Below are positions 20,395-27,266 of a stretch of 34,531 nt of DNA, one piece after another. The notes under the pieces are model-generated. The model was given only the letters and a program-made list of their open reading frames with translations, made no database searches and was not told the DNA's origin. Numbering within the stretch: the stretch's first letter is position 1; every line of letters starts with the position of its first letter. The position numbers and the translations under genes were made by a program. The DNA is from an uncultured Elusimicrobia bacterium (GTDB lineage: Bacteria; Elusimicrobiota; Elusimicrobia; Elusimicrobiales; UBA9959), in the NCBI GenBank assembly GCA_903889965.1, contig CAISZM010000060.1:1-34531 (forward strand), written 5' to 3'.

Positions 20395-21021
20395 ATGAAA
20401 AACGTTCACGTCTCAAAACACCCGATAGTGATGGACAAGATCTCCCGCCTGCGCGACCGCAGGACCGGCGTGGCCGATTTCAGGAGGCTGATGGGAGAGG
20501 TGGGCATGCTCCTGGGCCACGACGCTCTCCTTAACGCTAAGTTGCGCGGCGTGAAAGTCCATACCCCGGTCGGGGTGGCCGACTCTATGAAGCTCGCGCA
20601 TGACCTGGTCTTCGTCGCCATACTGCGCGCCGGTCTGGGAATGGTGGACGGGCTGGTACGCCTCTGTCCCGAGGCAAAAATAGCGCATATAGGGATCTAT
20701 CGCGACGAGGAAACTCTTAAGCCGGTGAAGTATTATGTGCGGCTGCCGGAGAAGGTGTCCTCAAGCCTGGTCGTAATAGCGGACCCGATGCTCGCCACCG
20801 GCGGCTCGGCCGTGGAGGCCGTGGAGATCATGAAGAGCCGCGGCGCGAAGAACATCTGTTTTATCTGCATGATAGCGGCCAAGGAAGGCCTGCGGCGCCT
20901 GGCCGCCGCCCACCCCGAAATGCCTATCTACGCGGGTATCGTTGACGAGAAACTGAACCGGAAAGGCTACATAGTGCCGGGCCTGGGTGACGCCGGCGAC
21001 AGGATGTTCGGGACTAATTAG
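20395..21021 (+). CDS. upp: Uracil phosphoribosyltransferase
   Basis: This enzyme converts uracil plus PRPP to UMP. The 208-residue protein has VAILRAGLGMVDG, YRDEETLKPVKYY, the PRPP loop VIADPMLATGGSA, and the uracil-binding GIVDEKLNRKGYIVPGLGDAGDRMFGT. AGGAGG lies 5 bases before the ATG. It is the last gene of the salvage operon and is followed by a strong terminator; uracil released by the upstream phosphorylase is its substrate. Confidence 0.97.
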   Translation: MKNVHVSKHPIVMDKISRLRDRRTGVADFRRLMGEVGMLLGHDALLNAKLRGVKVHTPVGVADSMKLAHDLVFVAILRAGLGMVDGLVRLCPEAKIAHIGIYRDEETLKPVKYYVRLPEKVSSSLVVIADPMLATGGSAVEAVEIMKSRGAKNICFICMIAAKEGLRRLAAAHPEMPIYAGIVDEKLNRKGYIVPGLGDAGDRMFGTN

Positions 21022-21055
21022 GATCGTAAGCCGAAGCTCGCAGGGAGCAGGCGAT

Positions 21056-21085
21056 AAAAAAGGACAGCTTCGGCTGTCCTTTTTT
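21056..21085. terminator. Bidirectional intrinsic terminator between upp and the Crp/Fnr gene
   Basis: AAAAAAGGACAGC, a TTCG tetraloop and GCTGTCCTTTTTT form a perfect stem with an A tract on one side and a T tract on the other. It therefore works for upp (plus) and for the converging regulator gene (minus). Confidence 0.93.
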
Positions 21086-21104
21086 ATTTCAGCCAGCGGC
21101 CTGT

Positions 21105-21824
21105 TTATTTTTTAGCGTGCGGGTCCGCCACGCGGGTAAGGGTGGGGTAATCCAGTATGCGTATGCACTTGGTTTCCCGTTTGATGATGCCGCGTTTTTC
21201 AAGCTCGGCCAGCGTGCGCACCACGGTTTCAAGCGCCAGCCCGGTTATCTCGGCTATTTCCGTCCGCTTGAGGCCGTGTATGGCCGGGTGCGCGGTGTCC
21301 TTGGATCTGTAGGAGACGGCGTTCATCAGCGCCCTCGCCACCTTGGACCTGGCGGGTTTGTACGCGGTGTCCTTTATCTTCAGCTGCAGGGCGCGCATTT
21401 CGGTGGCGACCTTATGCAGGAAGATCCTGTATATCTTCGGATGGTCGCTGAGCATTTGTTCCAGCGCGGTTTTGTCGACGAAGGAAAGGGTGGTCTCCCC
21501 CATGGCGCGGCTGTTGCAGAAATAGTCTTTGCCCGAGAACAGGGCTATGTGGCCGAAAGTTTCCCCGGGGTGGCGTATCCAGGTTATCATCTGCTGGCCC
21601 TTCTCGTCGGTGGAAAATACCTTGGCGCGGCCTTTGCAGACGGTGTAGACGCCCTGCGGCCGCTGGGATTCGGTGTAGATGTCTTCCTCTTTGGAAAATT
21701 TACGCCCGAGTTTTACGGCGTTCCAGGTAGCCTGGGCACGCGCGTCGAGCTTGCTGTAAAAACAGCCGGCCTTGAAGCGGCACACTGGGCAATCAGGAGC
21801 CTGATCTTTATTGAATTCGTTCAT
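21105..21824 (-). CDS. Crp/Fnr-family transcriptional regulator with FNR-type cysteines
   Basis: This 239-residue DNA-binding regulator has a cyclic-nucleotide-binding-like beta barrel (about 35-130; VCKGRAKVFSTDEKGQQMI, HPGETFGHIALFSGKD) and a C-terminal winged helix-turn-helix (LKRTEIAEITGLALETVVRTLAELEKRG, about 185-212). Near the N-terminus Cys12, Cys15 and Cys21 have C-x2-C-x5-C spacing, the same as E. coli FNR; Cys63 or Cys103 could supply a fourth ligand. That suggests an oxygen-labile iron-sulfur cluster, but the fourth cysteine is not at the FNR position. A GGGGG stretch precedes the ATG. It is transcribed divergently from the flippase, 80 bases away. Confidence 0.9.
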   Translation of the reverse strand: MNEFNKDQAPDCPVCRFKAGCFYSKLDARAQATWNAVKLGRKFSKEEDIYTESQRPQGVYTVCKGRAKVFSTDEKGQQMITWIRHPGETFGHIALFSGKDYFCNSRAMGETTLSFVDKTALEQMLSDHPKIYRIFLHKVATEMRALQLKIKDTAYKPARSKVARALMNAVSYRSKDTAHPAIHGLKRTEIAEITGLALETVVRTLAELEKRGIIKRETKCIRILDYPTLTRVADPHAKK

Positions 21825-21853
21825 GTTCCCCCGCGGTTCCCCCGACAGTACCT

Positions 21854-21859
21854 AGTATA
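21854..21859 (-). promoter_or_regulatory. -10 element of the Crp/Fnr gene
   Basis: TATACT on the minus strand (21859 to 21854) would start transcription about 23 bases before the ATG. No TTGACA-like -35 lies at the right distance, which would fit an activator-dependent or autoregulated promoter. No TTGAT-N4-ATCAA box is visible. Confidence 0.4.
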
Positions 21860-21889
21860 TCTTATTTCCGCCCCCCCCGGCATTTCTGC

Positions 21890-21895
21890 TAAACT
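21890..21895 (+). promoter_or_regulatory. -10-like element close to the flippase start
   Basis: TAAACT ends 9 bases before the ATG at 21905 and immediately before an in-frame GTG at 21896. There is no Shine-Dalgarno, so the message is probably leaderless or nearly so. Confidence 0.35.
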
Positions 21896-21904
21896 GTGAT
21901 TTGT

Positions 21905-23374
21905 ATGTTCAAAGACTTGAAAGCCCTGGGCAGGGAGTCCCTGATCTACGGTCTCTCAACGGTGGCCGCCCGGCTGCTGAATTTCCTGCTGCTGCCTTTT
22001 TATACGCATTACCTTTGTCCCGCCGATTACGGCGTGTCGGCCGCTCTTTTTTCCTACATAGCCTTCTTCAATATACTTTTCCAGCACGGGATGGACCAGG
22101 CTTACATGCGCCATTACGGTGAGAGAAAACATGCCCTCCCGGCCGCTTTTTACGGCGTAGCCGCGGTCTCTGTGGCGCTGGCCGGGGCCATGTGCTTTGC
22201 CCCTTCCGCCCTGGCCCGCTTAGCGGGCATAGGCGCGGGGAACGGACGCCTGGTAGTATATTCCGCGCTTATTCTTGCCGCGGACGCGCTTAGCACGCCG
22301 CTTTTTGCCGACCTGCGCATGGCGCATAAGGCGCTGCGCTATTCAATGCTGCGCGTGTTGACGGTCGTGCTTAACGTGGGACTTAATATTTTCCTCATAA
22401 TCGGCCTCGGCCGCGGGGTGCAGGGCATCTTCGAGGCTAATATCTGTTCTTCCGTTTTCGCCCTTCTCCTGGTGCTGATACCGGCCGCCGGCCTGCTGGC
22501 AAAACCGCGCTTCAGCGGAAAGCTGTATCGGGAGATGCTGTCGTTCGCGCTGCCGCTTGTCCCGGCGGGTCTGGGCTCGATGGCGGTGCAGGTGATAGAT
22601 CGCCCGATACTTCTGCACCTGGCGGACGAGACCACGGTGGGTATCTACCAGGCCAACTACCGCCTGGGAATATTCATGATGCTGATAGTGAGCATGTTCG
22701 ACCAGGCTTGGCGTCCTTTTTTTATAGAGCGGTCAGGCAGGCCCGAGGCGCCTGCATTGTTCGCCAGGGTGCTCACTTTTTTCTCATTCGGCGCGTCCTG
22801 GCTCACGCTTGCCCTTTCGTTCTTTATACCGGACATCGTCAAATTTCACCTGTTCGGGAAGCCTATCATACATCCCGCTTACTGGGCGGGGCTCGGTCTG
22901 GTGCCCGTGGTGCTCTGGGCCTACGTCTTTAACGGGCTTTACATCAACTTCCTTGCGCCGGTCATTATAGCCAAGCGTACCGGCTACATGATGGCCGCCA
23001 CTCTGCTGGGCGCGGGTATAAACGTGGGCGCTAATTTTATGCTTATCCCGCGCTTTGGGATGCTGGGCGCGGCCTGGGCCACTTTTTCCTCCTACGCCTG
23101 CATGGCCGGGTTCATGCACCTGGCCGGGCGCGATTTTTACCCGGCGCCGTACGAGTGGGGCAGGGTGTTCGCGGCGATCGGGGCCGGCGCCTTGCTGACC
23201 TGCGGGGTCATGTTCAGCGGCTTAATCGGGCGGGGATCATGGCTGGGACTGCGGCTGGCGGCGGTATTCGTTGTATTCCCGGCTTTCACCTGGTGGCTTC
23301 TTACCGAACCCGAGAAAGACGGCCTGTTGTCCCTCCTGCGCCGCGTAAAACCCTCCGGCCCCGCCGCGGTGTAG
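21905..23374 (+). CDS. Polysaccharide flippase (Wzx/MurJ-like, MOP superfamily)
   Basis: This 489-residue integral membrane protein has about 12-14 hydrophobic segments. The opening (GRESLIYGLSTVAARLLNFLLLPFYTHYLCPADYGVSAALFSY) is typical of lipid-linked oligosaccharide flippases of the polysaccharide biosynthesis protein family. It would move undecaprenyl-linked glycans across the inner membrane for capsule, O-antigen or another surface polymer. No glycosyltransferase or polymerase gene is adjacent, so the substrate is unknown. ATG 21905 was preferred over GTG 21896; both are in frame and neither has a Shine-Dalgarno. Confidence 0.88.
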   Translation: MFKDLKALGRESLIYGLSTVAARLLNFLLLPFYTHYLCPADYGVSAALFSYIAFFNILFQHGMDQAYMRHYGERKHALPAAFYGVAAVSVALAGAMCFAPSALARLAGIGAGNGRLVVYSALILAADALSTPLFADLRMAHKALRYSMLRVLTVVLNVGLNIFLIIGLGRGVQGIFEANICSSVFALLLVLIPAAGLLAKPRFSGKLYREMLSFALPLVPAGLGSMAVQVIDRPILLHLADETTVGIYQANYRLGIFMMLIVSMFDQAWRPFFIERSGRPEAPALFARVLTFFSFGASWLTLALSFFIPDIVKFHLFGKPIIHPAYWAGLGLVPVVLWAYVFNGLYINFLAPVIIAKRTGYMMAATLLGAGINVGANFMLIPRFGMLGAAWATFSSYACMAGFMHLAGRDFYPAPYEWGRVFAAIGAGALLTCGVMFSGLIGRGSWLGLRLAAVFVVFPAFTWWLLTEPEKDGLLSLLRRVKPSGPAAV

Positions 23375-23711
23375 TCCTTCCTTCACTCTCCCGTGTTTGC
23401 CGTTCGCCAATCTTCTCTTTATGTAATTATTATCGGCAGGCTTGCGGGTTCGCGGGTCCTGCCGGCGGCCTGGAACGCGAAAACGGCGTCGGCCACACCG
23501 TGGCCGCACCTCCCCGCCTCACCCTCGCCGCTATGCAAGGCTCGGGTTCCGGCAGGGTTTCGTTTATCCAGATCCGCCGTCTCCCCGCTCCTGTTATTAG
23601 CCTGCCTTTGGTTAAATTGAAACTTTATACGATGCGCGCAGCAAGCACGGAAGAACCGCCAGGGCCCCTTGAAGCAGTCCGGCGGCTTATTGGGCGCAAC
23701 TTTTGTATGTG
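23375..23711. other. Convergent intergenic region, 337 bases, no gene recognised
   Basis: The flippase (plus) and ABC permease (minus) genes end on either side. Inverted repeats are present: CGGCAGG/CCTGCCG (23434-23440, 23458-23464), GGCCAC-ACC-GTGGCC near 23498-23512, and CCGCC/GGCGG near 23659-23687. None has a T tract. The short open frames have poor composition and no ribosome site. I looked for tRNA, SRP, RNase P and tmRNA signatures and saw none. Confidence 0.45.
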
Positions 23712-24470
23712 TTATTTTTCCTGCTGCAGGGTGCCGAAGGCGGCCACGCCGAGGGCGGTGGTGGCCAGGCAGAAGAAGGCTATGGCGGCGAGGTCGGCCC
23801 AGACGGGAAAAGCGCCCTGCCCCAGCATTATGCCGCGCATAAGGTCCACCGAATAGGTGACCGGGTCGAAAAGGCTGATTATTTTTATGTAGGGCGCCGC
23901 GGTGCGGAGGTCGAACAGCGCCCCGCTGAAAAAGAAAAGCGGCCAGGTGAGGAAGCTCATCACCAAGCCGAAGCCCTCCATCGATTTCATCTTAGCCCCT
24001 ATGGTGAGGCCTATGTTGGTTATCATGTACGAGACCGGGAACGCCGCGGCCAGGGAAAGCGCGATCTGGAACGCGTTCAGCGGCAGTATGAAGGCGGCGC
24101 CTATGAGCAGGAGCAGCAGCGTCTCTATGATGGCGCCCAGCATCCCGCCGAGAGCTTTCCCGACGAAAAGGGTGGCGCGCGAAATGGGGGCCGCAAGCAC
24201 TTCCTTCAGGAAATCCAGGCGCTTATCCCAGATGATGTAAAGGCCGTAGGTGATGGAGGTGAAGAGTATCACCATGGCCATTATGCCCGGGAAGATGAAC
24301 TGCTGGTAAGTGTAGCCCAGGACGGGGCTGTGCCCCTGCGCCATGCCTTTCCCCATAACGAACAGGAAGAGCAGCGGTGATATGAGGATGGAAACTATCC
24401 GCTCCTTCTCGCGGAAGAAGATCTTGGCTTCGCGCAGCAGCAGGGCGTAAATTGCGTTGATGTTAATCAT
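23712..24470 (-). CDS. ABC-2 type transporter permease
   Basis: This 252-residue membrane component of an ABC exporter begins INAIYALLLREAKIFFREKERIVSILISPLLFLFVMG-type sequence, then has six hydrophobic segments and the family's conserved C-terminal segment FDPVTYSVDLMRG. It resembles DrrB/NodJ-type permeases that export drugs, lipids or polysaccharides. The ATPase partner is encoded upstream but separated by 169 folded bases, unusual for a two-gene exporter. No Shine-Dalgarno is visible before the ATG at 24470. Confidence 0.9.
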   Translation of the reverse strand: MININAIYALLLREAKIFFREKERIVSILISPLLFLFVMGKGMAQGHSPVLGYTYQQFIFPGIMAMVILFTSITYGLYIIWDKRLDFLKEVLAAPISRATLFVGKALGGMLGAIIETLLLLLIGAAFILPLNAFQIALSLAAAFPVSYMITNIGLTIGAKMKSMEGFGLVMSFLTWPLFFFSGALFDLRTAAPYIKIISLFDPVTYSVDLMRGIMLGQGAFPVWADLAAIAFFCLATTALGVAAFGTLQQEK

Positions 24471-24639
24471 AAAGTTGTATGGGTTCGTGCTGCCCGGGGA
24501 CTTGCCCTGCCCACCCGGGCCGGGGAAACCCTTGCGTCGGTTTCCCCCCGCCGTTTTTAAATTATGGCGGGGCCCCCTTTCTGCAACGGGTGTTCAGAGT
24601 AAGTCCCCGTGCGGCCCTCTAAACTCTGTCGTTAATCCG
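24471..24639 (-). ncRNA. Highly folded intercistronic region between ABC ATPase and permease genes (candidate structured RNA)
   Basis: Read in either sense, this 169-base gap can form an outer 9-bp stem (CGGGGACTT at 24495-24503 with AAGTCCCCG at 24601-24609). The stem encloses a 9-bp hairpin (GGGGAAACC/GGTTTCCCC, 24522-24530 and 24539-24547) and a 7-bp hairpin (CCCCGCC/GGCGGGG, 24546-24552 and 24566-24572). The two inner hairpins share two bases, so they compete slightly. Other possible pairings are CAGAGT/ACTCTG (24595-24600, 24623-24628) and GCCCGGG/CCCGGGC. The functional strand is inferred to be minus, since the flanking genes would carry it in their mRNA. No known riboswitch class was recognised. 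Confidence 0.35.
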
Positions 24640-25614
24640 CTATCTTCTTGTCGCCTTGCTAGTCGCTATGCGCTGGAAGATGCCTTCCGCGTGTTCTTCG
24701 GCGTCCTCGCCTATCTTCTGGCCCGCGAATTTCAGGAAGACGTCGTCCAGGGTAACGCGCCGGACTTCGACTTCGTCTATTCTCCCTCCGGCGTTCAGCA
24801 GCGCCTGCAAATTGGCGCCGGAGTTGGTTATGCCTATCTTCCAATGGGCGTTCTCCCTCTCCACGCTGTTTACGAAAGGGAGGGCCTTTATCCCGGCTTC
24901 ATTGATCTCGCCGGTGAGGAAAACCAGGTCCTGCCCGACTTTCTTTTTGAGGGCCGCGGGGGTATCCAGCTCTATTATCCTGCCGTTGTTTATTATCCCT
25001 ATCCGGTCGGCCAGGCTGTCGGCTTCCTCCATGTAATGGGTCGTGAGTATTATCGTGGTGTTATGCGCCTCTTTCAGGTCCCTGATGTGGCTCCAGACCG
25101 CCTTGCGGCTGGCCGGGTCCAGCCCCAGCGTCGGTTCGTCGAGGAAAAGTATTTTCGGTCCGTGTATTAGGCCGCGGGCTATCTCCAGGCGGCGGCGCAT
25201 GCCGCCCGAGTATGTTTTCACGAAACTATCCGCCCTGTCGGAGAGATTGACCAGTTTCAGCATCTGGTCTATCTTCGGGCTTATCTCCCGGCGCGGCATG
25301 CCGTAGAGCATGGAGTGCAGGTAAAGGTTTTCCCTCGCGGTAAGCAGGTCGTCCACGCTCGGCTCCTGGAAGACTATGCCGATGTGGCGGCGCACTTCAA
25401 GCGCCTGGGTGATTATGTCCCTGCCGGCTACCAGCGCCGTTCCCGAGGTCGGGCTTACAAGGGTAGCCAGCATGCTTATAAGGGTGGTTTTCCCGGCGCC
25501 GTTGGGGCCCAGCAGGCCGAATACTTCCCCCTCCGGTATTTCCAGCGACACCCCGTTAACGGCGGTAACTTCGGAGTAGCGTTTTACCAGGTTGTCCGTC
25601 TTTATTGCGGCCAT
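24640..25614 (-). CDS. ABC transporter ATP-binding protein (DrrA-like)
   Basis: This 324-residue nucleotide-binding subunit has Walker A GPNGAGKT, a Q-loop in VFQEPSVDD, signature YSGGMRRR, Walker B ILFLDEPTLGLDPAS and switch His in TTHYMEEAD. The C-terminal extension after about residue 215 matches the DrrA/NatA type found with ABC-2 exporters. The ATG at 25614 is preceded by TAGAAT with exactly 6 bases between, and by no Shine-Dalgarno, suggesting a promoter inside the end of the upstream hydrolase gene and a leaderless message. It works with the permease encoded at 23712-24470. Confidence 0.94.
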   Translation of the reverse strand: MAAIKTDNLVKRYSEVTAVNGVSLEIPEGEVFGLLGPNGAGKTTLISMLATLVSPTSGTALVAGRDIITQALEVRRHIGIVFQEPSVDDLLTARENLYLHSMLYGMPRREISPKIDQMLKLVNLSDRADSFVKTYSGGMRRRLEIARGLIHGPKILFLDEPTLGLDPASRKAVWSHIRDLKEAHNTTIILTTHYMEEADSLADRIGIINNGRIIELDTPAALKKKVGQDLVFLTGEINEAGIKALPFVNSVERENAHWKIGITNSGANLQALLNAGGRIDEVEVRRVTLDDVFLKFAGQKIGEDAEEHAEGIFQRIATSKATRR

Positions 25615-25620
25615 ATGTTG

Positions 25621-25626
25621 ATTCTA
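25621..25626 (-). promoter_or_regulatory. -10 element directly upstream of the ABC ATPase start
   Basis: TAGAAT on the minus strand is followed by six bases and then ATG at 25614, exactly the distance from a -10 hexamer to +1. No TTGACA-like -35 is seen and there is no ribosome site between, so a leaderless transcript is the simplest reading. Confidence 0.45.
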
Positions 25627-25633
25627 ACAAATA

Positions 25634-26497
25634 CTACTTCAGGTTATCGCGGAAGAAGGCCAGCAGCCTTTTTTCATACTCGGCGCCGGCCCTGCCGCGG
25701 GTTTCCCCGTGACCGGCTCCCTTTACTACCCACAGTTCCGCCCCGGGGTCAGACGCCTTTATCCTGAGGGAATTGGCAAGCGGCACCTGCCGGTCGGCGT
25801 CGCCATGGACGAGCAGCAGCGGGGTATCGAGCGATGCCGCCCTTCGCTCCGGGCTTACGCCGTTTATGTCCACGCCCATCAGAATGAAGCTCCAGGCTTT
25901 CATGAGCGCTATCAGCGGCTTCCGCCAGGCTCCCCAGGGGCTGAAGACGTAATCCAGTTCCCCGCCCAGGTCGGCATAGGGCGCGTCCAGTACCCGCGCC
26001 TTTATGGCGGGATTCTCCGAAAGCAGCACCGCGGCGCCGCCCATGGAAAAGCCGAAAGCCCCGACGCCGTTCCTGAAACCGCGGCTTTCAAGGAATTTCA
26101 CCGCCGCGTCTATGTCCCGGACTTCGCGGGCCCCCCCCGTCGAGAAAAACCCCCCGCTTCTGCCGGTGCCCCTGAAGTCGAAATAGATAAGGTTGAATTC
26201 CCGCGCGAGGAAATCCGTGAGGCCAAGCACGTCGCTTTTGTCCATTGGATAACCATGGCAGACGATGATCGCCCTGCCGCTTTTATTGTTCGGTATGAAC
26301 CACGCGTCCAGGCTTATGCCGTCGGAAGTTTTTAGCCTGATGGCTTCCGCTTTAAGGCCGGCATCTCCGGGCGTGCCGGGGCCGGTGTACCGGTTAGGAC
26401 GGGCGTAAAGCCAGAATAGTATCAGCGACAGGCCGGTATATGCCAGCGCCGGGTAAAAGACAAGCCGCCAGCCGATCTTAAAAGCCAGGTTGTTCAT
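25634..26497 (-). CDS. Alpha/beta hydrolase, membrane-anchored
   Basis: This 287-residue serine hydrolase has an N-terminal membrane anchor (LVFYPALAYTGLSLILFWLY, about residues 13-32). The hydrolase domain has the oxyanion region IVCHGYPMDKSD, a RGTGRSGG segment, the nucleophile elbow GFSMGG, Asp in LLVHGDADRQVP and a catalytic His in KGAGHGETRG. It resembles the YqkD/FrsA-like family of bacterial esterases. An open frame extends upstream to 26617 but would overlap pcm; ATG 26497 begins the membrane anchor and is preferred. Substrate unknown. Confidence 0.85.
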   Translation of the reverse strand: MNNLAFKIGWRLVFYPALAYTGLSLILFWLYARPNRYTGPGTPGDAGLKAEAIRLKTSDGISLDAWFIPNNKSGRAIIVCHGYPMDKSDVLGLTDFLAREFNLIYFDFRGTGRSGGFFSTGGAREVRDIDAAVKFLESRGFRNGVGAFGFSMGGAAVLLSENPAIKARVLDAPYADLGGELDYVFSPWGAWRKPLIALMKAWSFILMGVDINGVSPERRAASLDTPLLLVHGDADRQVPLANSLRIKASDPGAELWVVKGAGHGETRGRAGAEYEKRLLAFFRDNLK

Positions 26498-26558
26498 AGT
26501 TGCCGCATACGGTTTTGCGGGGCATTGGTTTTGTGAACCGCTGGAACCCGGAGCTCCC

Positions 26559-27221
26559 CTAACTGCCGCGGCTGAGCATGGGCACGAAACGCACCGCGCA
26601 GATATTACTTTCCTCAAGGCCGGCTGGGGTCTTAGTGATAAGCCTGAGCTCCTGGGGCTCTTCGCCTACCGGGATAACAAGCCTTCCGCCCTCTTTGAGC
26701 TGGGCTGTAAAGGCTACCGGTACGGTTTTGGCCGCGCAGGTGACTATTATGGCGTCATAGGGCGCGCGCTCGGGCCAGCCCCCCTCGCCGCTTCCGATCT
26801 TGTAATTTATGCCGGAGTAACCGAGTTTTTCCAGCCTCGCTTTCGCCTCGCGCGCCAGTTCCGGCAATATCTCCACGGTGTCCACCGTCCCGGCCAGCTC
26901 GGCCAGCACGGCCGTCTGGTAGCCGGAGCCTGTGCCGATCTCCAGCACCCGCTCCCCGCCGCGCAAACCCATGAGCTCGCTCATCAGGGCGACTATATAC
27001 GGTTGGGAAATCGTCTGGTTCGCGTGTATGGGCAGGGGGTAGTCCTCATAGGCGCGGCTTACCATGTCCTCGGTGACGAAGCAGTGCCTGCAGACCTTCT
27101 GCATGGCGGCGAGCACCCGCGGGTCCCGTACCCCCCTGGACTCGATCTGGTCCTTGATCATCTGTTTCCGTACGAAGGCCAGGTAGGCGTCGTATTTCGG
27201 CCCGAGCATTTCCTTGAACAT
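26559..27221 (-). CDS. pcm: Protein-L-isoaspartate O-methyltransferase
   Basis: This enzyme methylates isoaspartyl residues with S-adenosylmethionine, starting their repair in aged proteins. The 220-residue protein has the AdoMet motif VLEIGTGSGYQTAVLAEL, the acidic VDTVEILPELA, and the family's GGWPERAPYDAIIVTCAA and GGRLVIPVG motifs. YPLPIHANQTISQPYIVA corresponds to the conserved substrate loop. It lies between a metallopeptidase and a hydrolase gene on the same strand; surE, its frequent neighbour, is three genes upstream. Confidence 0.95.
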   Translation of the reverse strand: MFKEMLGPKYDAYLAFVRKQMIKDQIESRGVRDPRVLAAMQKVCRHCFVTEDMVSRAYEDYPLPIHANQTISQPYIVALMSELMGLRGGERVLEIGTGSGYQTAVLAELAGTVDTVEILPELAREAKARLEKLGYSGINYKIGSGEGGWPERAPYDAIIVTCAAKTVPVAFTAQLKEGGRLVIPVGEEPQELRLITKTPAGLEESNICAVRFVPMLSRGS

Positions 27222-27266
27222 AGAGAGTCCGGCGTTGATCTGACGGCTGAATTTATTTCCCTGTCG

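Noticed and set aside
23440-23470. tRNA T-arm-like GGGTTCGCGGGTCC
   Set aside because: No complementary stem or acceptor arm can be drawn around it on either strand.
23393-23620. 75-codon open frame in the convergent gap
   Set aside because: No ribosome site, no domain, composition unlike neighbouring genes.
26498-26617. 40-residue N-terminal extension of the alpha/beta hydrolase
   Set aside because: It would overlap the pcm gene, is Cys/Ala/Ser-rich without features, and the membrane anchor starts at ATG 26497.
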